Assembly (NCBI GenBank): GCA_030151225.1
Contig: JASLEG010000323.1
Coordinates: 1 to 15,451 of the forward strand
Source: Burkholderia sp.
Lineage (GTDB): Bacteria > Pseudomonadota > Gammaproteobacteria > Burkholderiales > Burkholderiaceae
Length of the DNA: 15,451 nucleotides
Direction: 5' to 3'
In this document: piece by piece, positions 1-5,774 of the stretch
Layout: each line of letters begins with the position of its first letter
How positions within the stretch are numbered: the first letter of the stretch is position 1
The notes under the pieces: generated by a model
Database searches by the model: none
What the model was told of the DNA's origin: nothing
What the model saw: the letters and a program-made list of their open reading frames with translations, nothing else
Program-made: the position numbers and the translations under genes

Positions 1-1023
1 CGCGAGCGGGCGCCCGCCGCCCTTCGGCTCGTGCGGCTCGTCGATCAGCCCGAAGATCAGTTCGGCCGCGGTCATGCCGCGCTGCAGCGGCTGGTTCACG
101 TCGATCAGGTGCTTGAGCGGCGAGATCACCAGCAGCATCGAGGTGACGAAGGCCACGAAGCCGCCCACCGTGGTCTGGTCGTTGGCCGACTGCACCACCG
201 CGATCGTGATCACCACGGCCAGCGCGATCGACGACAGGAACTGCGTGATCGGCTGCGCGAGGCCGCCCGAGATCGTCATGCGCATCGCGTAGCCGCGCAG
301 GCGCTTGCTCATCTCGGTGAAGCGGTCGATCTCGTAGGGCTCGCCGTTGTGGACCTTCACCACCTTGTAGCCGGCCACCGTCTCCTCGACGATGTAGGAC
401 AGCTCGTTGGTGAGCGTCTGATGCTCGCGGTTCAGGCGGCGCAGGCGGCGGTTGATCTTGCTGACCAGCCAGCCGATCAGCGGCAGCATCACGGCCACGA
501 TCAGCGTGAGCCGCCAGTTCAGGTAGAACAGGTAGCCGAGCAGGAACACCACCGTCAACGAGTCGCGCACGAGCGTGATCATCACGCCGGTCAGCACGCT
601 GAGGATCTGGTTGACCTCGAACACCACCGCATTGATCACCGTGCTGGCCGTCTCGCGCTGGAAGAACGCGGCGCTGGTGTGGATCATGCGCTGGAACATC
701 TCCAGCCGCAGCTGCAGCAGGATGCGGTTCGAGACGTAGTTGAGCAGGTAGTTCGACGCGTACTGCGCCACGCCGCGCACCAGCGCGAGGCCGATGATCG
801 CGGCCGGCACGAAGAATTTCGCGCGTTCGCTGTTGTGCGAGCCGAAGCCGTGGTCGAGCAGCGGCTTGAGCAGCGCCGGAATCCCGGCCTCGGTCGCGGC
901 CACCACGCCCATCGCGAGAATCGCCAGCACGAGGGTGAAAAACACCGGCCGGATGTACGGCCACAGGCGGCGCAGCACCGCTCGCGGCGTGGTATTGGCG
1001 CCCGATCCGATCGGCTTGCGCAT
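1..1023 (-). CDS. msbA: Lipid A export ABC transporter MsbA, N-terminal part (cut by window edge)
   Basis: The reading frame codes for the first 341 residues and stays open to base 1, so the ATP-binding domain lies outside the window. MsbA-type proteins are homodimeric inner-membrane ABC exporters that flip lipid A-core from the cytoplasmic to the periplasmic leaflet. What is visible is a type IV ABC transmembrane domain. Hydrophobic segments lie near residues 27-47, 70-92, 146-166, 168-187, 256-278 and 288-305, with a charged intracellular helix rich in Arg/Asn/Glu around 190-245. The last visible residues are the linker that precedes the nucleotide-binding domain. The ATG at 1023 is taken as the start (MRKPIGSG). 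An in-frame TTG at 1041, preceded by AGAGGA, is an alternative that would add six residues. The divergent LPS glycosyltransferases support MsbA over another ABC exporter, but Walker motifs cannot be checked here. Confidence 0.9.
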   Translation of the reverse strand, partial: MRKPIGSGANTTPRAVLRRLWPYIRPVFFTLVLAILAMGVVAATEAGIPALLKPLLDHGFGSHNSERAKFFVPAAIIGLALVRGVAQYASNYLLNYVSNRILLQLRLEMFQRMIHTSAAFFQRETASTVINAVVFEVNQILSVLTGVMITLVRDSLTVVFLLGYLFYLNWRLTLIVAVMLPLIGWLVSKINRRLRRLNREHQTLTNELSYIVEETVAGYKVVKVHNGEPYEIDRFTEMSKRLRGYAMRMTISGGLAQPITQFLSSIALAVVITIAVVQSANDQTTVGGFVAFVTSMLLVISPLKHLIDVNQPLQRGMTAAELIFGLIDEPHEPKGGGRPLA

Positions 1024-1123
1024 GGTGTTCTGGGTTTCCAAGGAGCGTCCTCTGCGGTGCCACGCACGGGGCGCGGCGCGATGCCCCGGCGCCTGGGCGC
1101 GGGTCATCCGAAAAATGGCGGAC

Positions 1124-1129
1124 ATTATA
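1124..1129 (-). promoter_or_regulatory. Candidate -10 box for msbA
   Basis: Read on the minus strand this is a perfect TATAAT in very GC-rich surroundings. It lies about 95 bases upstream of the msbA ATG and faces the WaaE-like gene's own -10-like box. No TTGACA-like -35 element is visible at normal spacing, so this is a prediction from one hexamer. Confidence 0.45.
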
Positions 1130-1180
1130 GCGCCCGGGGCCTCGCGCCCGGCCGCCTCGGGCGCCACCCGGCCCGACGGG

Positions 1181-1186
1181 TATACT
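1181..1186 (+). promoter_or_regulatory. Candidate -10 box for the WaaE-like glycosyltransferase gene
   Basis: TATACT preceded by GGG lies 70 bases before the ATG at 1257. No good -35 element is visible. Transcription would start near 1192, so the RNA would begin almost exactly at the hairpin at 1192-1216. Confidence 0.4.
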
Positions 1187-1191
1187 CGCGC

Positions 1192-1216
1192 ACGCCGGGC
1201 GAATCGCGCCTGGCGT
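1192..1216 (+). other. Hairpin at the predicted 5' end of the WaaE-like gene's mRNA
   Basis: ACGCCGGGCG (1192-1201) pairs with CGCCTGGCGT (1207-1216) through ten base pairs, one of them G-U, around a five-base loop. It is not followed by a T-run, so it does not look like a terminator. A role in mRNA protection or translation is only inference. Confidence 0.4.
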
Positions 1217-1256
1217 CCACACGTCCACCCTTTACCCGCCCTTCACGACCGAACGC

Positions 1257-2012
1257 ATGGCCGAACCCACACTCGGCGTCGCGCTGATCGCGCTGAACGC
1301 CGCCGCCCGCCTTCCCGAATGCCTGGCCGCGCTCGGCTTCGCCGACGACGTCGTGCTGATCGACGGCGGCAGCACCGACGCCACCGTCGAGATCGCGCGC
1401 GCCCACGGCGTGCGCGTGGTGGTGGAGCGCGAATGGCCCGGCTTCGGCCCGCAGAAGAATCGCGCGCTCGCGCAGTTGTCGACCGACTGGATCCTGTCGC
1501 TCGACACCGACGAGGTGGTCACCCCCGAGCTGGCTGCGTCGATGCGCGCCGCGATGCGCGCCGAGGGCGGCCCCGACATGTACGCGGTGGACCGCCTGTC
1601 GAGCTTCTGCGGCAGCTGGATTCGCCACAGTGGCTGGTATCCGGACTGGATTCCGCGCCTGTTCCGGCGCGGCACCGCGCGCTTCTCCGACGATCTCGTG
1701 CACGAGCGCCTGATTCACGACGGCCCCGCCGCGCGCCTCGCCGGCAAGCTGCTGCACTATTCATACGAGGATTTCGAGGCCGTGCTGCGCAAGCTCGATG
1801 CCTATTCGAGCGCGGGCGCGAAGCAGCGTCGCGCGACCGGGCAGCGCGGCGGCTTCGGCAAGGCGCTGGGCCGCGGGCTGTGGGCCTTCGTGCGGACCTA
1901 CGTGGTGCGCCGCGGCTTTCTCGACGGCCGGGCCGGCTTCATGATCGCCGTGTTCAACGCGGAAACCGTCTACTACCGCTTCCTCAAGCTCGGCCTGCCG
2001 CCGCGCGACTGA
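1257..2012 (+). CDS. waaE: Family 2 glycosyltransferase, WaaE-like LPS core glycosyltransferase
   Basis: The product has 251 residues and is a cytoplasmic GT-A fold enzyme. WaaE/KdtX-type enzymes transfer a sugar, usually glucose, from a nucleotide sugar onto the inner-core heptose. Visible signatures are the nucleotide-binding DGGSTD at residues 36-41, GPQKNRA at 64-70 (typical of the WaaE subgroup) and the metal-binding DTDE at 83-86. An acceptor-side motif YPDWIPRLFRR lies at 128-138, followed by HE at 149-150. There is no signal peptide or clear membrane helix. The length is normal for the family. The ATG at 1257 is chosen because homology to the family begins immediately after it; no clear Shine-Dalgarno sequence precedes it. 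The gene starts the plus-strand LPS series and is divergent from msbA. The family assignment is firm; the exact sugar and linkage are inferred from WaaE homologues. Confidence 0.85.
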   Translation: MAEPTLGVALIALNAAARLPECLAALGFADDVVLIDGGSTDATVEIARAHGVRVVVEREWPGFGPQKNRALAQLSTDWILSLDTDEVVTPELAASMRAAMRAEGGPDMYAVDRLSSFCGSWIRHSGWYPDWIPRLFRRGTARFSDDLVHERLIHDGPAARLAGKLLHYSYEDFEAVLRKLDAYSSAGAKQRRATGQRGGFGKALGRGLWAFVRTYVVRRGFLDGRAGFMIAVFNAETVYYRFLKLGLPPRD

Positions 2013-2055
2013 GCGATCCGGCCCCCACCGATGCCGGACCGAAAGGTGGCGCGGG

Positions 2056-2061
2056 TACAAT
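2056..2061 (+). promoter_or_regulatory. Candidate -10 box for the second glycosyltransferase gene
   Basis: TACAAT preceded by GGG lies 43 bases after the stop of the WaaE-like gene and 60 bases before the ATG at 2122. It resembles the boxes at 1181 and 2995. No -35 element is recognisable. If real, the genes of this series are not simply one operon. Confidence 0.35.
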
Positions 2062-2121
2062 GCGGGCCTCCGTCGTTTCGTGCGACGCACCGTGCCCGCA
2101 CCCGTTTTCGAAACCAAGGCC

Positions 2122-2964
2122 ATGTTCTCCATCATCATCCCGACCTGGAACAACCTGCCGTACCTGCAATGCGTCGTCGCGAGCCTGCGCCGCCATTCCG
2201 CGTACGATCACCAGATCATCGTGCACGTCAACGACGGCGCCGACGGCACGCTCGACTGGGTGCGCCGGGAAGGCATCGAGCACACGGCTTCGCCCGCCAA
2301 CATCGGCATCTGCCACGCGGTGAACCTGGCCGCGGCACGCGCCACGCGCGAGTACATCGTCTACATGAACGACGACATGGCCGTGTGCCCGGGCTGGGAC
2401 AGCGCGCTGGCCGCGCGCGCGCAGGCGATGCCGACCGACCTGTTCATGCTGTCGGGCACGATGGTCGAGCCGGTGGACACCGGCAACCCGTGCGTGGTGG
2501 TGCGCGATTTCGGCCGCGACGCCGAGGCGCTCGACCTCGACGCGCTGGCCGCGGCCACGCCGGGCCTGAAGCGCGCCGACTGGCTCGGCGCCACCTGGCC
2601 GCCGACGCTCGTGCATCGCGACTGGTGGCACCGCGTGGGCGGCTACAGCAGCGAGCTGAGCCCCGGCATGAGCAGCGACAACGACCTGTCGATGAAGATG
2701 TGGGATGCCGGCTGCCGGATCTTCATCGGCGTGGGCGACAGCCTCGTGTACCACTTCCAGCAGAAGAGCACGGGCAAGATCGTCAAGAACGACGGCCGCC
2801 GCCAGTTCCTGAACAAGTGGGGCATGACGCAGGCCACCTTCGACCGCTTCTACCTGCGCCGCGGCCAGCCGGCCGGCCAGACGCTCGAACTCGCCGAACC
2901 GGCGGTCGACGGGCGCCTCAAGCGCGCCCTGCTGCGCTCGCGCCTGAAACGCGCGTTTGCCTGA
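2122..2964 (+). CDS. Family 2 glycosyltransferase, probable LPS outer-core enzyme
   Basis: The product has 280 residues and a GT-A fold typical of GT2 enzymes. The sequence opens with the family beta-strand FSIIIPTWNN (residues 2-11). A VNDGADG nucleotide-binding loop is at 36-42, and the metal-binding DXD equivalent is MNDDM at 82-86. A later acidic motif SSDNDLSMKMWDAG lies at 184-197, where GT2 enzymes keep their catalytic Asp. The Arg/Lys-rich tail (265-279) could sit against the membrane surface. The ATG at 2122 is preferred because the family homology begins there; an upstream GTG at 2080 would add 14 residues that do not look like the family. The position between a WaaE-like gene and waaL argues for a core sugar transferase. 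In Burkholderia cenocepacia an enzyme named WabO is, from memory, encoded in a similar place; I cannot confirm equivalence. Donor and acceptor are unknown. Confidence 0.82.
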   Translation: MFSIIIPTWNNLPYLQCVVASLRRHSAYDHQIIVHVNDGADGTLDWVRREGIEHTASPANIGICHAVNLAAARATREYIVYMNDDMAVCPGWDSALAARAQAMPTDLFMLSGTMVEPVDTGNPCVVVRDFGRDAEALDLDALAAATPGLKRADWLGATWPPTLVHRDWWHRVGGYSSELSPGMSSDNDLSMKMWDAGCRIFIGVGDSLVYHFQQKSTGKIVKNDGRRQFLNKWGMTQATFDRFYLRRGQPAGQTLELAEPAVDGRLKRALLRSRLKRAFA

Positions 2965-2994
2965 GCCCGCAACGAAACGCCTCATTCGCTCGCG

Positions 2995-3000
2995 TATACT
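2995..3000 (+). promoter_or_regulatory. Candidate -10 box for waaL
   Basis: TATACT, preceded by GCG, lies 30 bases after the end of the second glycosyltransferase gene and 84 bases before the waaL ATG. It is identical to the hexamer at 1181. No -35 element is recognisable. Confidence 0.35.
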
Positions 3001-3040
3001 CCGCACTTTCGCCACTTTCCGCCCCTCGCTCGACACGGAC

Positions 3041-3057
3041 GCGACCGTTCCGGTCGC
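3041..3057 (+). other. Perfect hairpin in the waaL leader
   Basis: GCGACCG (3041-3047) and CGGTCGC (3051-3057) form a seven-base-pair stem with a TTC loop, 27 bases before the waaL start codon. A C-run, not a T-run, follows, so it is unlikely to be a terminator. It could modulate translation, which is inference. Confidence 0.45.
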
Positions 3058-3084
3058 CCCCCTTACACGCCGATTTCACTGCCG

Positions 3085-4383
3085 ATGTCATCGTTTGCCC
3101 CGTCCGCCCCGCTTGCCCCGCCGACCGACGTGCGCGTCAGCCGGCGCCTGACCGTCGCCCGCTCGTTCGCCGTGATCGCGCTGTGCATGGTGCCCGTCTC
3201 CACCGCGCTGACCAACGTGTTCTGCGCCCTGTTCGGGCTCGCCACGCTCAGCGCGCCCGAATTCTGGCGCGGGCTGCCCACGCTGGTGCGCCAGAGCGCC
3301 GCGCTCGCGGCCCTGCTGATGCTAGGCGCACTGGTGCTGAGCGTGAGCTGGTCGGTGGCGCCGGCGCACGATGCCTGGGGCTGGGTGGGCAAATACGACA
3401 AGCTGCTCGCGCTGCCGTTAGCGGTGGTGGCGTTCCGCGACGCCACGCCGAACTGGCCGACGATCACGCGCTGGAGCCTGTTCCTGACGCTCACCGCGGT
3501 GCTGGTGCTGTCCACCACGAACTGGCTGGGCCTGACCGCGATCGGCCCGGCACATCGGGTGGAGCTGCCGCTCTCGCGTGCCTGGGTGTTCAAGAACCAC
3601 ATCGCGGCCGGCATGTTCGGCGCGCTGCTGTTCTATGTGGCCGCCGACATGCTGCTGGGCGCGCGCAGCCCGCGCGCGCGCCTCGCGTTCGGCGCGGTGG
3701 CCGCGCTCTCGCTCGTGAACGTGTTCGTGATGCTGCAGGGCCGCACCGGTCAGGTGATCGCGCTGCTGCTGATCGCGGTGATCGCGGTGCGCACGCTGTG
3801 CCTGCTGCGCCGTCGCTCGCCGAAACTCGCGGCCGCGGCGGCAGTGCTGATCGTGGTAGTGGCGGCGGTGCTGGTGGGGATCGCCGCGACGATGCAGGGC
3901 GGCCGGCTGCTGAAGGTCGTGACCGAGGTGCAGCAATACGAGCGCAGCGACGCGATCACGTCCACCGGCCTGCGTCTGGCCTGGTACAAGCGCGCCATCG
4001 GCCTGTATGCGGAACGGCCCGTGGTGGGCTACGGCACCGGCGGCCTCGGCTACGAATTCGCGCGACTGTCGGCCGGCAAGACGCTCGCCGACGGCCAGCT
4101 CACCGAGAATCCGCACAACGAATACCTGCTGATGGCGGTGCAGCTCGGCACGCTCGGGATCGTGCTGTTCGTGAACCTGATGGTGCAGGTGTGGCGCGCC
4201 AGCCAGGCGCTCGACCCGCGCGCGCGCCATATGCTGCTCGCCTGGCTGGCCGTGTTCGCGATCGGCAGCACCGCGAATTCGCTGCTGCTCGACTTCGCCG
4301 AGGGGCACATGTTCGTGCTGCTCTCGGGGATCCTGATCGGCTGCGCGTACCGGCCCCGGCAGGACGCGGCCGCGCGGGCCTGA
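3085..4383 (+). CDS. waaL: O-antigen ligase WaaL (Wzy_C family)
   Basis: The product has 432 residues and is an inner-membrane polytopic protein. It transfers undecaprenyl-linked O-polysaccharide onto the lipid A-core at the periplasmic face. Hydrophobic helices occur around residues 25-52, 70-90, 105-117, 128-150, 172-192, 202-217, 223-241, 248-268, 347-370 and 383-423. The large periplasmic loop lies between about 270 and 345. Two residues implicated in ligases are visible: the Arg of GRTGQ (R220) and the His of ENPHNEYL (H344), with GYGTGG (315-320) before it. The ATG at 3085 gives the first Met before the helices; no Shine-Dalgarno sequence is evident. The final coding base is 34 bases from the end of the convergent family-9 glycosyltransferase gene. 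A Wzy polymerase shares this domain, but the context of core genes and the absence of O-antigen genes favour ligase. Confidence 0.87.
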   Translation: MSSFAPSAPLAPPTDVRVSRRLTVARSFAVIALCMVPVSTALTNVFCALFGLATLSAPEFWRGLPTLVRQSAALAALLMLGALVLSVSWSVAPAHDAWGWVGKYDKLLALPLAVVAFRDATPNWPTITRWSLFLTLTAVLVLSTTNWLGLTAIGPAHRVELPLSRAWVFKNHIAAGMFGALLFYVAADMLLGARSPRARLAFGAVAALSLVNVFVMLQGRTGQVIALLLIAVIAVRTLCLLRRRSPKLAAAAAVLIVVVAAVLVGIAATMQGGRLLKVVTEVQQYERSDAITSTGLRLAWYKRAIGLYAERPVVGYGTGGLGYEFARLSAGKTLADGQLTENPHNEYLLMAVQLGTLGIVLFVNLMVQVWRASQALDPRARHMLLAWLAVFAIGSTANSLLLDFAEGHMFVLLSGILIGCAYRPRQDAAARA

Positions 4384-4410
4384 TCGCGCCCGCTGCGGCT
4401 GCAGTCTTCT

Positions 4411-4428
4411 CGGCGGCTCAGGCCGCCG
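4411..4428. other. Hairpin at the convergent end of waaL and the family-9 glycosyltransferase gene
   Basis: CGGCGGC (4411-4417) and GCCGCCG (4422-4428) form a perfect seven-base-pair stem around TCAG. The stem includes the minus-strand stop codon. No T-run follows in either direction, so termination is possible but not supported. Confidence 0.25.
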
Positions 4429-5605
4429 GGCGCACCAGCTTCACCGTATTGACGATCGCCGACGGCGCGGTGCGCGCCGCCTCGGCACCCAGGCCCAGCA
4501 TCTCGGCCGCAACCGCGGCCACGCGCGCCGTGCTCATCTGCATCAGGCAGTCGCTGTAGCTCGCGACGTTGCGCTCGCAGCCTTCCTGCCGGCACGGCAC
4601 GCACGCGCCCTCGCCCTGCAGCAGGGTGACGTTCTCGTGCCGGCCCGAGCCCACCAGCGGCCACGGATTGCCCGCGCCGCGCCAGCCTTGCGGCCAGGGG
4701 CCCCAGCGCACCGGGTCGGACGGCCCGAACAGCGCGATCACCGGCGTGCCGGTGGCGGCCGCCACGTGGGTGGCGCCGGTGTCCGGCCCGACGAACAGCT
4801 TCGCGCGCCGCACGAGCTCGGCGCTCTCGCCGAACGACAGACGCCCCACCAGATTCAGCACGTCGCCGCCGGCCTCGCGCGCCACCTGCTCGGCATAGTC
4901 CCGCTCGTTCTGCGCCGGGCCACCGCTGAGCGCCACGGCATAGCCGAGCCCGCGCAACCAGCCGACCAGCTCCACCCAGCCGTCTCGACGCCATTGCTTG
5001 TACGCGAACATCGGATACGGGTGCAGCACCACCAGCGGCCGCCCCGCCGCCACGGCGGGCGAACTCGCGAGCAGCGCGTCGAAACGCGTGCGCTGCGCCG
5101 GATCCGCGCCGAGGCCCGGCGCAACCACCTCGGGCACCGGCGCGATGCCGATCTGCGGCGCCAGCGCGAGCGTGCTGATCACCGTGTGTTCGTGCTGATG
5201 ATCGTTGATCGCAATGCGGTTCAGCAGGAAGCGGGTCCAGAGGTTCACGCGATTCGGATCGACGAGGCCCACGCGGCGGCGCCCGGCGAACCACGTGTAG
5301 TAACGCGGGCGATCCGAGCTCAGCGCGGCGCAGGCCAGGTCGTAGCGGCGCCAGAGCCGCGCGGCGTCGCGCAGCCGCTCGCCGATCCGGGCACGCTGCG
5401 CGACCACGATCACGTCACGGATGTCGGGATTGCCCTCGAGCACGCCTTCGGTACCGCGAAACACCAGCATGTCGATCGGCGTATCGGGCCAGCGCGCCTT
5501 CAGCGAGCGCACGATCGGCGTGGTCAGCAGCACGTCGCCGATGCGGCGCGTGGCGACCACGAGGATGCTGCGGGGCGGGCGATCGGGGGGGAACAGGTCG
5601 GCCAC
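4418..5605 (-). CDS. Family 9 glycosyltransferase (ADP-heptose:LPS heptosyltransferase type)
   Basis: The product is 395 residues if it starts at the GTG at 5605. GT9 enzymes are cytoplasmic GT-B proteins that transfer L,D-heptose from ADP-heptose to Kdo or heptose of the LPS core. The N-terminal domain opens with ILVVATRRIGDVLLTTP (residues 14-30), the classic GT9 start. The C-terminal donor domain has HPYPMFAYKQW (195-205) and GPDTGATHVAAATGTP (273-288), followed by ALFGPSDP. A cysteine cluster (C335, C338, C343, C353) lies near the end, seen in a GT9 subgroup. The GTG start is chosen because homology begins close to it, with GGAACC about ten bases before. The frame stays open far upstream into dnaE, so the start is not bounded by a stop. 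It resembles WaaF/WaaQ-like enzymes, but I cannot tell heptosyltransferase II from III. Confidence 0.83.
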   Translation of the reverse strand: MADLFPPDRPPRSILVVATRRIGDVLLTTPIVRSLKARWPDTPIDMLVFRGTEGVLEGNPDIRDVIVVAQRARIGERLRDAARLWRRYDLACAALSSDRPRYYTWFAGRRRVGLVDPNRVNLWTRFLLNRIAINDHQHEHTVISTLALAPQIGIAPVPEVVAPGLGADPAQRTRFDALLASSPAVAAGRPLVVLHPYPMFAYKQWRRDGWVELVGWLRGLGYAVALSGGPAQNERDYAEQVAREAGGDVLNLVGRLSFGESAELVRRAKLFVGPDTGATHVAAATGTPVIALFGPSDPVRWGPWPQGWRGAGNPWPLVGSGRHENVTLLQGEGACVPCRQEGCERNVASYSDCLMQMSTARVAAVAAEMLGLGAEAARTAPSAIVNTVKLVRPAA

Positions 5606-5641
5606 GGCGTCGGTTCCGTAGTGGGGAGGGTCGAGGCCCGC

Positions 5642-5647
5642 ACTGTA
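5642..5647 (-). promoter_or_regulatory. Candidate -10 box for the family-9 glycosyltransferase gene
   Basis: Read on the minus strand this is TACAGT preceded by GAG, about 37 bases upstream of the GTG start. It matches the GxGTANANT pattern seen before other LPS genes in the window. No clear -35 element is visible. The 169-base gap after dnaE otherwise shows only GC-rich sequence and no terminator with a T-run. Confidence 0.3.
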
Positions 5648-5774
5648 CTCGATTACGCGGTGCCGCGCGTGGGACGCGAGGCGCCGCCGGCGGGCGCGAT
5701 GTGGATGAAGCGGCGGGACGAATCGGGCTGGCGAGGCGAGGACCGAATCGGCCCCCGCCCCGCTGGGCACCCCG

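Noticed and set aside
31..1287. Plus-strand open frame of 418 codons across the msbA region
   Set aside because: It is antisense to clear MsbA coding sequence, with a His/Arg/Gln-rich low-information product typical of GC-rich shadow frames.
3661..3690. Alternating CG run (GCGCGC) within waaL as a possible Z-DNA or regulatory repeat
   Set aside because: It is explained by Arg/Ala codons in a cytoplasmic loop of WaaL in GC-rich DNA. Similar runs occur all over the window.
2031..4559. Plus-strand open frame of 842 codons spanning the second glycosyltransferase and waaL
   Set aside because: It runs through two genes in another frame and across their intergenic region. The product is Arg/Ala/Pro-rich without motifs, whereas the chosen frames show GT2 and WaaL signatures.
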